Positions 16,845 to 25,592 are shown, counted from the first letter of the stretch. The stretch is 64,000 nt of DNA from Syntrophotalea acetylenivorans (GCF_001887775.1 NZ_CP015519.1:2170001-2234000); one strand, 5' to 3'. The notes: generated from the letters alone by a model not told the origin. Program-made: numbers and translations.

Positions 16845-17000
16845 ATGTTTCGTGATTTTGTGAACAATTTCATTCTCACCCCCTGGCGCCTTGATGTGAT
16901 GCCGCACCTGGAAAACCTCAGGCACTCCGGTGTTTTTTGGAGCCTCATGGCTGTTCTTGTAGTGGGATTATTGATCTATCGGACCGTGCGCAAAAAATAG
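16845..17000 (+). CDS. 51-residue single-span membrane protein
   Basis: ATG at 16845 has a GGAGG site 5 bases upstream. The product starts MFRDFVNNF, has an amphipathic part to residue 30, then one membrane helix (about 31-45, FWSLMAVLVVGLLIY) and ends RTVRKK. The positive tail predicts the C-terminus in the cytoplasm. It lies between the YkgJ-like gene and a parvulin gene on the same strand. I do not recognise the family; it is a good candidate for a small regulatory or structural membrane protein. Confidence 0.6.
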   Translation: MFRDFVNNFILTPWRLDVMPHLENLRHSGVFWSLMAVLVVGLLIYRTVRKK

Positions 17001-17089
17001 CCGGTGATCGGATAGCAAGATTGGACAAGAGCCGACAGATCGGGTAATAGTAAGCCGTCTATTACTCAAGTCATCAAAGGAGAAACAAC

Positions 17090-17371
17090 ATGGCTAAAGC
17101 AAGCGCCCGGCACATTCTGGTGTCCACCGAGGAAGAATGTCTTACCCTGAAAACCCAGATCGAAGGGGGCGAAGACTTCGCTGCCGTCGCCAAGCAGCAC
17201 TCCAAGTGCCCCTCCGGAAAACAGGGTGGCGCGCTGGGCGAATTTCGTCCGGGACAGATGGTCCGCGAATTCGACGAAGTGGTTTTTTCCGGTGAAGTCG
17301 GCAAGGTTCTCGGCCCGGTCAAGACCCAGTTCGGTTACCACCTGATCGAGATTACTGACCGCACGGGCTGA
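17090..17371 (+). CDS. ppiC: single-domain parvulin peptidyl-prolyl isomerase
   Basis: A 93-residue protein consisting of one PpiC-type rotamase domain: ARHILVSTEEEC, then DFAAVAKQHSKCPSGKQGGALGEF and TQFGYHLIEI. It has no signal peptide, so it acts in the cytoplasm, assisting folding by prolyl isomerisation. The size equals E. coli PpiC. An AAGGAGA site precedes the ATG. Confidence 0.92.
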   Translation: MAKASARHILVSTEEECLTLKTQIEGGEDFAAVAKQHSKCPSGKQGGALGEFRPGQMVREFDEVVFSGEVGKVLGPVKTQFGYHLIEITDRTG

Positions 17372-17464
17372 GGTATTACTAGGTTCGCGATACTTTTTGT
17401 AAACGAGGATCCGCTCAGACCGAGGTCCTCATGACACAGTAATTCTCTTTGCAACAGATTGACA

Positions 17465-17501
17465 ATAAAAAGCGGGGCCGTGACCGGCCCCGCTTTTTAT
17501 T
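17465..17501. terminator. bidirectional terminator after ppiC
   Basis: ATAAAAAGCGGGGCC pairs with GGCCCCGCTTTTTAT around GTGACC; A and T runs fit both the parvulin gene and the converging PEP-CTERM gene. Confidence 0.9.
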
Positions 17502-17521
17502 TACGAAATATACAATAAACT

Positions 17522-18256
17522 CTAGCCTTTGCCACGCCGTCGGCGGTAGGCGCCTAATCCCACCAAGCCTGCACCCAACAGCAGCAGGGTAGAGGGTTCG
17601 GGGGCTGGGATAGCGCCGCTCTGGGCATCGTGGGAGAAAGGCGCAGCGACATCCACCACGCCTTTGCCGTTTTTTAAAAAATCTAGGTGATAAAGATCAA
17701 AGTGGATCTCATAACCCTCAGCCAAACCACTCACATCCACATCGAAGGCCCGATAATAAAAATCGGAACCTTCAACAAGTCCCCCGGGGTTATCCGCAAC
17801 ATTGTATGCTGCGCATTGAAGAGCAGGGTCAAAAGCAAACTCAAACTCGTAGTAGTAGGTATCAAAAATACCATGGGGACCCAAATCCTTAAAGGCTTCA
17901 GCCAACGGCGGAGTCCCATAGTCCATGTCGGCCGTCACGTCAATTTCGTAGATTGCACTTCCGTCAAAAAAAGAGAAGGACCCAAGGCCATCGCTGCCTT
18001 CAGCTAGCTTAGGGGTGACTGCCATCGAGATATAAAATTTATCCCCCAGGCTCACAGCAGACGGCTTATCATCACCAGCGAGGTTAAGCAGAGTATACAG
18101 GGTAAAGTTATCTCCGGTGGAAACAACGTTTTCAACGTCAGGAGCATCATCATAAACGCCGCCGGAAATATCCAACTGCAAGGTCGGAATAGCCAAGGCA
18201 GAGGCTGCCCAGAACAGGCAAGCAACTGTCATTAGGCTGATCAATATTCTTTTCAT
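17522..18256 (-). CDS. PEP-CTERM sorting domain protein
   Basis: A 244-residue exported protein. Residues 1-22 are a signal peptide (ends ASALA). The middle is a beta-rich domain that looks like the choice-of-anchor N family. The C-terminus has PAPEPSTLLLLGAGLVG then RRRR: the PEP motif, a membrane helix and a basic tail recognised by exosortase (EpsH). Such proteins go to the cell surface or the exopolysaccharide matrix. No exosortase gene is in the window, so the machinery must lie elsewhere. Confidence 0.9.
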   Translation of the reverse strand: MKRILISLMTVACLFWAASALAIPTLQLDISGGVYDDAPDVENVVSTGDNFTLYTLLNLAGDDKPSAVSLGDKFYISMAVTPKLAEGSDGLGSFSFFDGSAIYEIDVTADMDYGTPPLAEAFKDLGPHGIFDTYYYEFEFAFDPALQCAAYNVADNPGGLVEGSDFYYRAFDVDVSGLAEGYEIHFDLYHLDFLKNGKGVVDVAAPFSHDAQSGAIPAPEPSTLLLLGAGLVGLGAYRRRRGKG

Positions 18257-18530
18257 GTTTCCCTCACTAGCTCATCCGGGGATAAATTCATCTATCATCT
18301 ACATTATAGAAATCGATATCCCTTCATTAATTTGCAGAGATTGTACCAAGATATAAATGACTGGAATCATTAACATTATAACCCTTAACATCTTATCAAC
18401 CTGGCAATGTAAGCTTTTTCGACATAAAACACATCACAAACAAAGTCCGTCGGTTGCGACTAAGCGTAAAGGGTTTCTGAAGAGCACGGTCGGTAAGGTC
18501 CGGCGTCAACTGAAAACTCATGGTGCCAAC

Positions 18531-19046
18531 TCAGTGGCGCTTTTTCCCCTGATTTTTTGACGGCTTGGCAACCTTTTGAAACTCGGGTTCATAGCCGATG
18601 GTGAAACTGTCGGTAGCCGTATTGCGCAGACTCAGGAAATGAGCATTGTTTTTATCAAAGGGGCAGACGGGCTGGATGCAGGGTTCAAAACCGAAGCGTT
18701 TATAGAAACCGGGTTTACCCAACACGTACAGGGGCTGTTTTTTGATAGGTTCTTGCCTTAAGGCAAAACGCAGCAGTTCCGAGCCGACTCCTTGCCTCTG
18801 AAAGTCGGGAGCCACGGCCATGGGTGCCAGATGCAGGCCGCAAACCCCGCTGCCATGATAGGCATTTGTAAAAGCGATATAGGCGATGACTTTATTGGTG
18901 TGAATACAGACCCATTCTTGAACCGGCTTGCCGTTGGAATGAAGGGCTTCGATCAGGTCGGATTCGTAGTTGCTGCCTGGGAAGGCGCTGCGCAAAAGGG
19001 CGTAGACCTTGGGGCGGAATTCTTCGGTGACTTTGCGTATTTTCAT
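18531..19046 (-). CDS. GNAT family N-acetyltransferase
   Basis: A 171-residue GNAT-fold protein. The acetyl-CoA motif is seen in LHLAPMAVAPDFQRQGVGSELLRFAL (residues about 72-97; only its key part QRQGVGS is diagnostic), followed by YVLGKPGFYKRFGFEP, as in YhbS-like enzymes. The acceptor is unknown. The ATG at 19046 has a weak upstream site. It is a single gene next to a large repeat. Confidence 0.85.
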   Translation of the reverse strand: MKIRKVTEEFRPKVYALLRSAFPGSNYESDLIEALHSNGKPVQEWVCIHTNKVIAYIAFTNAYHGSGVCGLHLAPMAVAPDFQRQGVGSELLRFALRQEPIKKQPLYVLGKPGFYKRFGFEPCIQPVCPFDKNNAHFLSLRNTATDSFTIGYEPEFQKVAKPSKNQGKKRH

Positions 19047-19125
19047 GATCGGAGTTCCTGGAGAACTGTTGTTGGCATGAACTTGCGGAGTTGTCGTTTC
19101 AGGTTTCAGCAGACCTCGACAAACC

Positions 19126-19385
19126 TTAAAATCGGCGGGTCACGGCCCGCCAGCCGTCCTGCTTTTTGTCCAAGCCAACAAAAAGTAGGCAAAAAATGGC
19201 TGCCACTGCGTGGGGCATGCGATCACGCAGGAAAGGAGAAGGCTAACCCCCCTTGAGCTATCCTGCAGCGACAGCACTTTCTTTGTGCGGCCCCTTTTCC
19301 GACAGTTGGTTGCTAAAACGATCGGTCTGTTTCTCTAACCAACATTGATCGAAGGGGCTGCTGGGTTTAAAACCAACCCCACATC
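19126..19385 (+). repeat. long intergenic repeat R, intact copy 1
   Basis: Starts with hairpin GGCGGG-N6-CCCGCC (19134-19151). A second hairpin CCTGCTTTTTGT / ACAAAAAGTAGG follows, then the block ggctgccactgcgtggggc and a distal block containing cgaaggggctgctgggttt. The same order occurs at 43548-43788, and in the other direction at 34481-35612 and 58776-60092, where insertion sequences interrupt it. Short open frames inside it are not genes. Confidence 0.75.
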
Positions 19386-19653
19386 TGAGACGTAGCACAT
19401 GGCCGGTGGCTAGCCGAGACCGGTGAACTTGGACTTGTTGTGAACACACGCTAGTTTGTAGCAATAAACAACTAGTGGCCATCCGGGAACTTCGGGTGGC
19501 CACCGCGCCGTTTTCATATGGAAAACGAGCAATTTTTTCCAAGGTCAAGGAAATCAAACGCTTGCACGGAGGCGTAGATGTCTACGCCGCACACGCAAGC
19601 GTGCTGATTGACGCTGAGATTGGGGAAAAGGGCCGTTTTCGGATGAAAACCAA
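19386..19653. other. non-coding spacer with small palindromes
   Basis: Between repeat R copy 1 and the exonuclease/RNase H gene. It holds small palindromes such as GGCGTAGATGTCTACGCC and CACGCAAGCGTG around 19568-19605. No gene is supported. Confidence 0.4.
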
Positions 19654-21105
19654 CTAGCAAAGCTTCAACTGACCATCATTTTCGGATTCAAAATCAACGT
19701 CTTCCTCGACCAGGCTCGGTTCCAAACGGAGCGCTGCCAGCGAAACAGGAGCGACCGGCTCTGCGACTTCCTCTTCCGGCACTGCTCCCTGATCCCGATC
19801 TGCTCCCGCTGCCTGCACACCCTCTTCAGCAGCCCGCTTGGCCAGCTTGTCGCAACGTTCATTAAAGGGATGTCCGGCATGGCCTCGTACCCATTCCCAG
19901 TGAATCTTATGTTGCCGAGAAAGGGCCAAAAGCTGTTGCCAGAGGTCCTGGTTGGCCAGAGCGCCCGGTGTCTCGAGGCGACCATCGCGAACCCAGCCGT
20001 CAATCCAGTCGCTCATGCCCCGCACCAGGTACTGGGAATCGCTGTACAATCGAACCGTCTGCGGTTTATTCAGGGCTTCCAGACCTCGTATCGCGGCGAT
20101 CAACTCCATACGCTGCGACGTCGCCACGGGTTCAAAGCCGCTGAGCTCCTTTTCATGCTCGCCATAGCGCAGGACCACACCGTAGCCCCCCGGTCCCGAG
20201 TCCCGACCCGAGCCGTCGCTGTAGATTTCCACCACCCCCGGTGGCGGCGGAGTGAAGACAATCTCCAGAGCTTCGAATTCCAACTGCCGCAGCAGAGGGA
20301 TCAAGTCCGTCAGATTCGGCGACTGTCGCTCCAATTCGACCAGAGAGCTTTCAAGGGGCACGTCATCTCTGAGGGTTGCCAGGGTTTTGGACAACCGAGC
20401 CTGATCGGCGTGAGCTTGTAAATTTTCCCGACGTTTTCTGCCGTTCACGAGATTGGTCCACTTAAGGACATCTTCCAGGCTGCCGAAGCGCTGCACCAGC
20501 TCCGCGGCGGTTTTCTCGCCGATGCCGGGAACACCCGGGATATTGTCCGAGGTGTCTCCAGCCAGGCCCAAAACATCGGCGACCAGTTCGGGGGGGACCC
20601 CGAAACGTTCCAGAACCTCCTTCGGTCCGGATCGCGTATCCTTCATGGTGTCGAGCAGGAAAATTTTATCATCAACAATCTGCATCAAATCCTTGTCGCC
20701 GGTGACCACCGTGACCTCGATGCCTTCGGCGGCGTAGCGGCGGGCCAAAGTGGCAATAACATCGTCTGCCTCGAATCCGGGCGCTTCCAGGGATGGAATC
20801 TGCAAAGCCTGCAAAACCTGCCGGATCGCAGCAATCTGCGGCGGAAGGTCTTCGGGCATGGCCTCCCGATGTGCTTTATATTCGGGATAGATTTCCCGGC
20901 GGAAAGTTTCTTCTCTGGGCCTATCAAAGACCACAGCCAGGTAATCGGGGCGGTGTTCCTGCAACAGTCCCAGCAGCATGCGCGTAAAACCGTAAACGGC
21001 ATTGGTTGGCGTACCATCGGCGGTGGCAACATCGCGGATACCGTAGTAGGCACGATAGATATAACTGGAACCATCCAATAAATAGAGTTGGGGCGATTCG
21101 TTCAC
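19654..21105 (-). CDS. 5'-3' exonuclease / ribonuclease HI fusion
   Basis: A 483-residue two-domain nuclease. Residues 5-270 match the 5' nuclease of DNA polymerase I: Asp11, Asp61, EADD at 112-115, TGDKD at 135-139, DTSDN at 184-188 and the helix-hairpin-helix GVPGIGEKTA at 191-200. Residues 292-428 are RNase HI with Asp297, Glu334, Asp356 and Asp419 all present. The rest is an acidic tail without known domain. Together the domains could remove RNA primers and flaps. The GTG start at 21105 has a GGAG site; upstream codons carry no domain sequence. The protein has no polymerase domain. Confidence 0.85.
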   Translation of the reverse strand: MNESPQLYLLDGSSYIYRAYYGIRDVATADGTPTNAVYGFTRMLLGLLQEHRPDYLAVVFDRPREETFRREIYPEYKAHREAMPEDLPPQIAAIRQVLQALQIPSLEAPGFEADDVIATLARRYAAEGIEVTVVTGDKDLMQIVDDKIFLLDTMKDTRSGPKEVLERFGVPPELVADVLGLAGDTSDNIPGVPGIGEKTAAELVQRFGSLEDVLKWTNLVNGRKRRENLQAHADQARLSKTLATLRDDVPLESSLVELERQSPNLTDLIPLLRQLEFEALEIVFTPPPPGVVEIYSDGSGRDSGPGGYGVVLRYGEHEKELSGFEPVATSQRMELIAAIRGLEALNKPQTVRLYSDSQYLVRGMSDWIDGWVRDGRLETPGALANQDLWQQLLALSRQHKIHWEWVRGHAGHPFNERCDKLAKRAAEEGVQAAGADRDQGAVPEEEVAEPVAPVSLAALRLEPSLVEEDVDFESENDGQLKLC

Positions 21106-21382
21106 AAGTTCTCCGAAGATGGATCTTTTTCGAGGGATTATACGACTGATTGACCTGGAACAGCATCGCACATCCCGCACGTGGCGCAAAATCTTTTTCC
21201 CAAACAGCTCCGAGAAAATAGAACGGCTCTTTCGAAAACCGTATAGTTTGCCAAGTCTGCCATTGCTACCGCAGCGAATTTGAGGCACTATCATCAACAG
21301 TAGATTCCGCACAGGCTGACTAGCTGAATCCCCTTTCGGGCGGTCGCACATAACACTCTAATAACCGCAGGGCATATTCCCT

Positions 21383-21868
21383 ATGACAAACAACGACATC
21401 ATGCGTCGCATTCGCTATATCTTTGACTTTAACGATTCTAAAATGATGGATCTTTTTGCCGCCGCCGGACAACAGGTCACACGGGAACAGGTCAGCGCCT
21501 GGCTAAAGCGGGAAGAAGACCCAGGTTATGAAAAGTGCCGTGACCGCCAGCTAGCCATTTTTCTCAACGGTTTGATCATCGACAAGCGGGGCAAAAGGGA
21601 AGGGCCGCAGCCCGAACCCGAGAGGCGCCTTAACAACAACATTATTTTTATGAAGTTGAAAATCGCCTTAAACTTGAAAGCTGAAGAGGTGTTGGAAGTT
21701 CTGAGATTGGCTGAGTTTTGTATCAGCAAGCACGAATTGAGCGCATTTTTCCGCAGGCCGGGCCATAAGCAATATCGTGACTGCCAGGATCAGATTCTGC
21801 GTAATTTTCTCAAGGGTATGCAGCTTAAATATCGCGACAACCTTGATGTAAAGACTCCGCAGAAATGA
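21383..21868 (+). CDS. DUF1456 family protein (YehS)
   Basis: A 161-residue protein made of two repeats of the DUF1456 domain: one starts NNDIMRRIRYIFDFND and ends LNGLI, the other starts NNNIIFMKLKIALNL and ends LRNFLKGMQ. This is the length and duplication of E. coli YehS, of unknown function. The ribosome-binding site is weak. It opens a plus-strand run of small genes. Confidence 0.9.
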   Translation: MTNNDIMRRIRYIFDFNDSKMMDLFAAAGQQVTREQVSAWLKREEDPGYEKCRDRQLAIFLNGLIIDKRGKREGPQPEPERRLNNNIIFMKLKIALNLKAEEVLEVLRLAEFCISKHELSAFFRRPGHKQYRDCQDQILRNFLKGMQLKYRDNLDVKTPQK

Positions 21869-21897
21869 TTTGTTCTGCCAGCTAAGGAAGCTAAATC

Positions 21898-22443
21898 ATG
21901 GACTCAATAATGATTCATAAAGCCGTGTATTCACTGATCGCCATGGTGGCCATACATCTTCTGTTTCATCTGCTCAAGCGCTATGCAAAGCAAACCCAAT
22001 ATAAGTACAGCATTCGCAAATCCCGCTATTTCACCATCAAGCGCCTGCTCACCATAATCTCATGGCTGTTGAGCTTGGCAGTGTTGCTACTGATCTGGAA
22101 TGTTGATCTGAAGCATGTATGGGTTTCCGCCACGGGCGTTCTGGCGCTGATTGCCGTCGCTTTCGTAGCTGTCTGGAGCCTGGTGGGCAATATTCTGGCC
22201 GGGGTTATTATCTATTTTACCTCCCCTTTTAAAATCGAAGATTGTATCGAAATCATGCCGGACGAAATACGGGGCACGGTGCTAGCTATCAACACCTTCT
22301 ATACCGTGCTTATGACCGAAGACCATAACTACATCAATGTTCCCAATACCCTGTTGTTTCAGAAATATATTAAAGTGATAAAAACACCTTTGAACAAGAC
22401 ACAGGCGATACCAGAAGAAACAACAGACATACAGAAACACTAA
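21898..22443 (+). CDS. small MscS-type channel protein
   Basis: A 181-residue membrane protein. Three membrane segments (about 6-24, 48-66, 75-105) are followed by VGNILAGVIIYFTSPFKIEDCIE, the pore helix and start of the beta domain of MscS channels. After a short beta domain (about 120-165) it ends, so the large C-terminal alpha/beta cage of MscS (about 286 residues in E. coli) is missing. It may be a minimal channel or part of a hetero-oligomer. An AAGGAAG site precedes the ATG. Confidence 0.8.
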   Translation: MDSIMIHKAVYSLIAMVAIHLLFHLLKRYAKQTQYKYSIRKSRYFTIKRLLTIISWLLSLAVLLLIWNVDLKHVWVSATGVLALIAVAFVAVWSLVGNILAGVIIYFTSPFKIEDCIEIMPDEIRGTVLAINTFYTVLMTEDHNYINVPNTLLFQKYIKVIKTPLNKTQAIPEETTDIQKH

Positions 22444-22461
22444 CAGAAGCAAGAGGTTAAC

Positions 22462-22836
22462 ATGGCTGATTCCACATCAAACAAGAGCGCCGAGCAACGG
22501 GACCGCCTGGTCGCTGAGATGCGCCGGGAACAACAGGCCCGACAGGCAGGATACCGGGAACAGGCGTTAAAACTTTTTCCTCCGGTGTGCGGCCGTTGCA
22601 GCCGTGAGTTCGAGGGCAAAAACCTCCGCGAACTCACTGTGCACCACATCGACCACAACCACGATAATAATCCTCCCGACGGCAGCAACTGGGAACTGCT
22701 CTGCATCTATTGCCACGATCACGAGCATACCCGTGGGGTGCAGGAGGATCGCAGCACCGAAGGTCCCACCGCTCAAATCGACCGCCCCTCTCTGGGACAC
22801 TCCCCCTTCGCGGCACTGGCAGATAAGTTCAAATAA
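22462..22836 (+). CDS. yajD: YajD-type HNH nuclease family protein
   Basis: A 124-residue protein with an HNH fold: CGRCSREFEGKNLRELTVHHIDHNHDNN (its zinc cysteines and the HHIDHNH core are diagnostic) and LLCIYCHDHEH as the second zinc pair. E. coli YajD is similar in size. It should cut DNA, but no target or cellular role is known. It starts 18 bases after the MscS-type gene. Confidence 0.9.
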   Translation: MADSTSNKSAEQRDRLVAEMRREQQARQAGYREQALKLFPPVCGRCSREFEGKNLRELTVHHIDHNHDNNPPDGSNWELLCIYCHDHEHTRGVQEDRSTEGPTAQIDRPSLGHSPFAALADKFK

Positions 22837-22891
22837 CCAGGATCGTTTAGACGGTGGTGCCCGCCTCTAAAAACCAAAGCAGAACAGGACC

Positions 22892-23761
22892 ATGTCGCTA
22901 CCATCCTTCACGAATTTCATACCATCGAATCGACGGCTGATCCTGTGGCTGGCAGCCGGCCACTTGATGTGGAGCTGCGCGGTCTTTGGTCTCTGGTGGT
23001 GCGGGCAGCTGGTCGAACTGCCTGGTTCCTTGTGGTCCGGGGGATTTATCGCCCTGCAACTTTTTGCCGCAGCTCAGTTGCTCCTGCCTGTCCTGCTGCT
23101 GCAACCGGAAAAGCGGGACCGCTTTTTTTATCTTTTTTGGGCCGTCACCCTGCTTCTAAGTATCTGGCTGATCAACCAGCTGTCTCCGGTTGGCGGCTGG
23201 CAGTCACTACTAGCAGCTGTCAAATCGAGTCACCTGTTATTGGTAGCGACCCTCATCGGAGCGGCACTGGCCCGCTATGTCCAGCGTTTATGGGAGATTG
23301 TACCGGTGTGCATCGTGATGACACTGGCCGACCTTGGCAGCTGGCTCGGCGGACCGACCGCAGGCTTCAGCCGGGAGATCCAACACTATTACCTGGCCCC
23401 CGAAGGCCCCCCGCCACTCATCGACATGTTCCTGGTTAAACTGGTCATTCCCGGTCCTGCCGGGTTAGCTCCGGTTTTCGGCATCTCGGACTGGATTATG
23501 GTGGCTTTCTTTGCTATCGTCGCCCATCGGTACGCAATCAACGACAACCTGATCGGGTCACCCGGCGAGACGCTGGCGCGGCAGATAAGGATATGCCGCT
23601 ATCTGCCCGTCTCGGTGGTCGCTTTGTTCGTTGCCATCGTGCTGGCGCATGCCACCGGTCTCTTTATCCCGGCATTACCGCTGATGGCCCTGGTCATGTT
23701 CCTCTGGTACGCCGTCCGCCTTTTGCTGCGACAGCGCCCTGATAAAGCAGACGATTTTTGA
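22892..23761 (+). CDS. polytopic membrane protein, possibly presenilin-like
   Basis: A 289-residue protein with about eight to nine membrane segments. Three intramembrane features resemble aspartyl proteases of the presenilin/SPP type: Asp147 in a helix (VMTLAD), Asp200 in GISD (like GxGD), and PALP at 260-263 (like PAL). The order and spacing agree, but the GxGD is GISD and the YD motif is absent, so this is a hypothesis. I do not know a named family. An AGGA site precedes the ATG at 22892. Confidence 0.6.
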   Translation: MSLPSFTNFIPSNRRLILWLAAGHLMWSCAVFGLWWCGQLVELPGSLWSGGFIALQLFAAAQLLLPVLLLQPEKRDRFFYLFWAVTLLLSIWLINQLSPVGGWQSLLAAVKSSHLLLVATLIGAALARYVQRLWEIVPVCIVMTLADLGSWLGGPTAGFSREIQHYYLAPEGPPPLIDMFLVKLVIPGPAGLAPVFGISDWIMVAFFAIVAHRYAINDNLIGSPGETLARQIRICRYLPVSVVALFVAIVLAHATGLFIPALPLMALVMFLWYAVRLLLRQRPDKADDF

Positions 23762-23798
23762 AGAGACACATCGCCACAACGCTACTGGAGAATGAGAA

Positions 23799-24017
23799 AT
23801 GGAACTTGACCTGGATCTACTGGAAAAACTGATAAGTGATCGAACAGATGACATCGAAAAAATCGTATCCGGAACCGGATACCTTCCCAGAACCGTGATC
23901 GGTGTCGGCACCTTTCTGCTCGACCATGATGGCAACCTCGACCTGCTCACCGCTAAACAGCAGGTCACCTTCGAGAAGTTTCTCAAGCCGTTGCTGGAAA
24001 AACTCTCTGGTAAGTAG
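23799..24017 (+). CDS. small conserved hypothetical protein, 72 residues
   Basis: An acidic, soluble protein starting MELDLDLLEKLISDRTDD. A beta segment RTVIGVGTFLLDHDG and a C-terminal helix follow. A GGAG site precedes the ATG. It sits in the plus-strand run between the membrane protein gene and the Sui1 gene, 15 bases before the latter. I do not recognise the family. Confidence 0.6.
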   Translation: MELDLDLLEKLISDRTDDIEKIVSGTGYLPRTVIGVGTFLLDHDGNLDLLTAKQQVTFEKFLKPLLEKLSGK

Positions 24018-24032
24018 TTCAAGGAAGTCCCG

Positions 24033-24401
24033 ATGGCAAAAAAGTCGCCACGCAATGGCACTGGACTGGTGTATTCCTCCGAGTTTGGTCAAATGTGTCC
24101 CCACTGCAACCAGCCAAAAGGGAAATGTCTTTGCCAGAAAAAAACATCTCCTTCTAAAGGCGACGGTATCGTCCGCTTGATGCGAGAGACCAAAGGACGC
24201 AAAGGCAAAGGAGTCACCTTGATCACAGGCTTACCATTAGATGCTGAGGAACTTAAAAAGCTTGCAAAAAACCTTAAACAAAAGTGTGGAAGCGGGGGCA
24301 GTGTTAAAAAGGGCATCATAGAAATTCAGGGGGACCACCGGGATGGGCTGGAAAAAGAATTAACCGGGCTTGGCTATAAAGTTAAGAGAGCCGGCGGCTA
24401 A
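24033..24401 (+). CDS. Sui1/YciH family translation factor
   Basis: A 122-residue protein. The first 50 residues have a CPHCNQPKGKCLCQ cysteine cluster, and the rest is a SUI1 domain: GKGVTLITGLPLD, KKLAKNLKQKCGSGG and KKGIIEIQGDHRD. It is homologous to eIF1 and E. coli YciH, which checks start-codon fidelity. An AAGGAAG site precedes the ATG. The cysteine cluster may bind zinc. Confidence 0.92.
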   Translation: MAKKSPRNGTGLVYSSEFGQMCPHCNQPKGKCLCQKKTSPSKGDGIVRLMRETKGRKGKGVTLITGLPLDAEELKKLAKNLKQKCGSGGSVKKGIIEIQGDHRDGLEKELTGLGYKVKRAGG

Positions 24402-24475
24402 CAAGTTTCTGCTCACATTCGGCCCTGTCGGCAGCGCAAGAAGCAAGCAAAGGGACAGCCCCTTTTGAATAAATC

Positions 24476-25156
24476 ATGACTCAACAACATCGCATAGTCC
24501 GCCCCGGCCGGACCCAGGGGACAATTCTGGCCGAATCGGGCGAACGACTTACGCCTCCCGAGAATTGGGCCTTCCTGCCTGCCGGAGATGCGGCCATCAC
24601 CCGAAGCGTAAAAGCCAAGGGAACGACCTGGGTGGTACAGGTGCGCAAAGGCAAGAGAACGATTTCTCAGGGAATCTGGGCCGAAGAAGCGCATATTGTG
24701 GCATCCCGGGAGGAGGTCGCGGCCAAGAGGGCCACTCCTGAATATGCCAGGACCCGACAACGGGACCGGGCTCGGCGAGAGGCCAAACAACAGGTCTATG
24801 TAGCTGAGTTTTTTACGGAAATTATCCGGTTTCTCGATTTTCATCCAAGATATGAGTTTGAAGCCCAGCAGTTGAGCAAAAAAATTACCGCTCACGCAAC
24901 CCCCGTCGGCAGCGGCACGGTGGCTCGAACTGAACGAATCCCCTTGGACAAACGGGCTGAGGCCGCTGTGATCGCCTGGATGCGCCACCAGACCACGGCC
25001 TACGATTCCATGAGCATCCCACGAATCAAGGGCAAAAGAAGAGAGGTTCGTCGACAGCTTGCCGCCAAATCGGTCGAGGTTCTACAAGCCTATCGACAGG
25101 GGCTGGATACCGCTGAAAACTGCCCCCTGCAAAGGGCCTTGCTCAAACAACCATAG
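24476..25156 (+). CDS. DUF2293 domain protein
   Basis: A 226-residue basic protein. Its second half carries the DUF2293 pattern (FHPRYEFEAQQLSKKI, then a helix RAEAAVIAWMRHQTTAYDSM and RGKRREVRRQLAAKSVEVL-like basic helix), and the first part has GTTWVVQVRKGKRT. The function is unknown; basic charge suggests nucleic-acid binding. It has no good ribosome-binding site and is the last gene of the run, ending at a terminator. Confidence 0.75.
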   Translation: MTQQHRIVRPGRTQGTILAESGERLTPPENWAFLPAGDAAITRSVKAKGTTWVVQVRKGKRTISQGIWAEEAHIVASREEVAAKRATPEYARTRQRDRARREAKQQVYVAEFFTEIIRFLDFHPRYEFEAQQLSKKITAHATPVGSGTVARTERIPLDKRAEAAVIAWMRHQTTAYDSMSIPRIKGKRREVRRQLAAKSVEVLQAYRQGLDTAENCPLQRALLKQP

Positions 25157-25222
25157 ACGGGTGTCGGACCTGGCGGGTCGAAACGAAAGGGAGCACTACC
25201 CGGTCCTGGATAGTCCAGAAAA

Positions 25223-25259
25223 AACGGGTCTGCAGATTGCTGCAGACCCGTTACTTTTT
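25223..25259. terminator. terminator after DUF2293 gene
   Basis: AACGGGTCTGCAG pairs with CTGCAGACCCGTT around ATTG, followed by ACTTTTT. The A run on the left may also serve the converging MoaD/ThiS gene. Confidence 0.85.
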
Positions 25260-25287
25260 AGCAAAACCAGCTTGTTCATTCGCGCTA

Positions 25288-25592
25288 TTAATCGCGCAGA
25301 TGCTTGCCGGCAGAATGGATGCCGAGGGAGTAGCGGTGGGGTCCCGGTACGCCCGAGGAGATAATGGCGATCTTGTCGCCAGGCCGGATCAGAGCATCCA
25401 GAGACGTCGCCTTGTTATTGATGAACACCCCCTCGATCTTTTCCAAAGGCAGGTCCAGTTTCTCGGCCAGATCGAAACCGGTGCAGCCCTCGGGGGAATG
25501 TACATATCTTCATACGAGGCCAGCCCCCGATTACGGCGGATGGTATGCAGCGAACCGAACATGCGGACATGGGTATTGGGTGTATTACTCAT
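25288..25592 (-). pseudogene. MoaD/ThiS family sulfur carrier, frameshifted
   Basis: The first frame starts MSNTPNTHVRMFGSLHTIRR and runs to YEDMYIPP; the second continues EGCTGFDLAEKLDLPL then GVFINNKATSLDALIRPGDKIAII, the beta-grasp fold of ubiquitin-like sulfur carriers. One base missing in a run of five G (25494-25498) explains the break. The C-terminus is not the usual Gly-Gly but an extension GPHRYSLGIHSAGKH. Such carriers serve molybdopterin or tungstopterin or thiamine synthesis. The gene is probably intact in the organism if the frameshift is a read error. Confidence 0.65.

Noticed and set aside
19258-19557. 99-codon minus-strand frame in repeat R
   Set aside because: Its sequence is the repeat itself; similar short frames recur at other copies.
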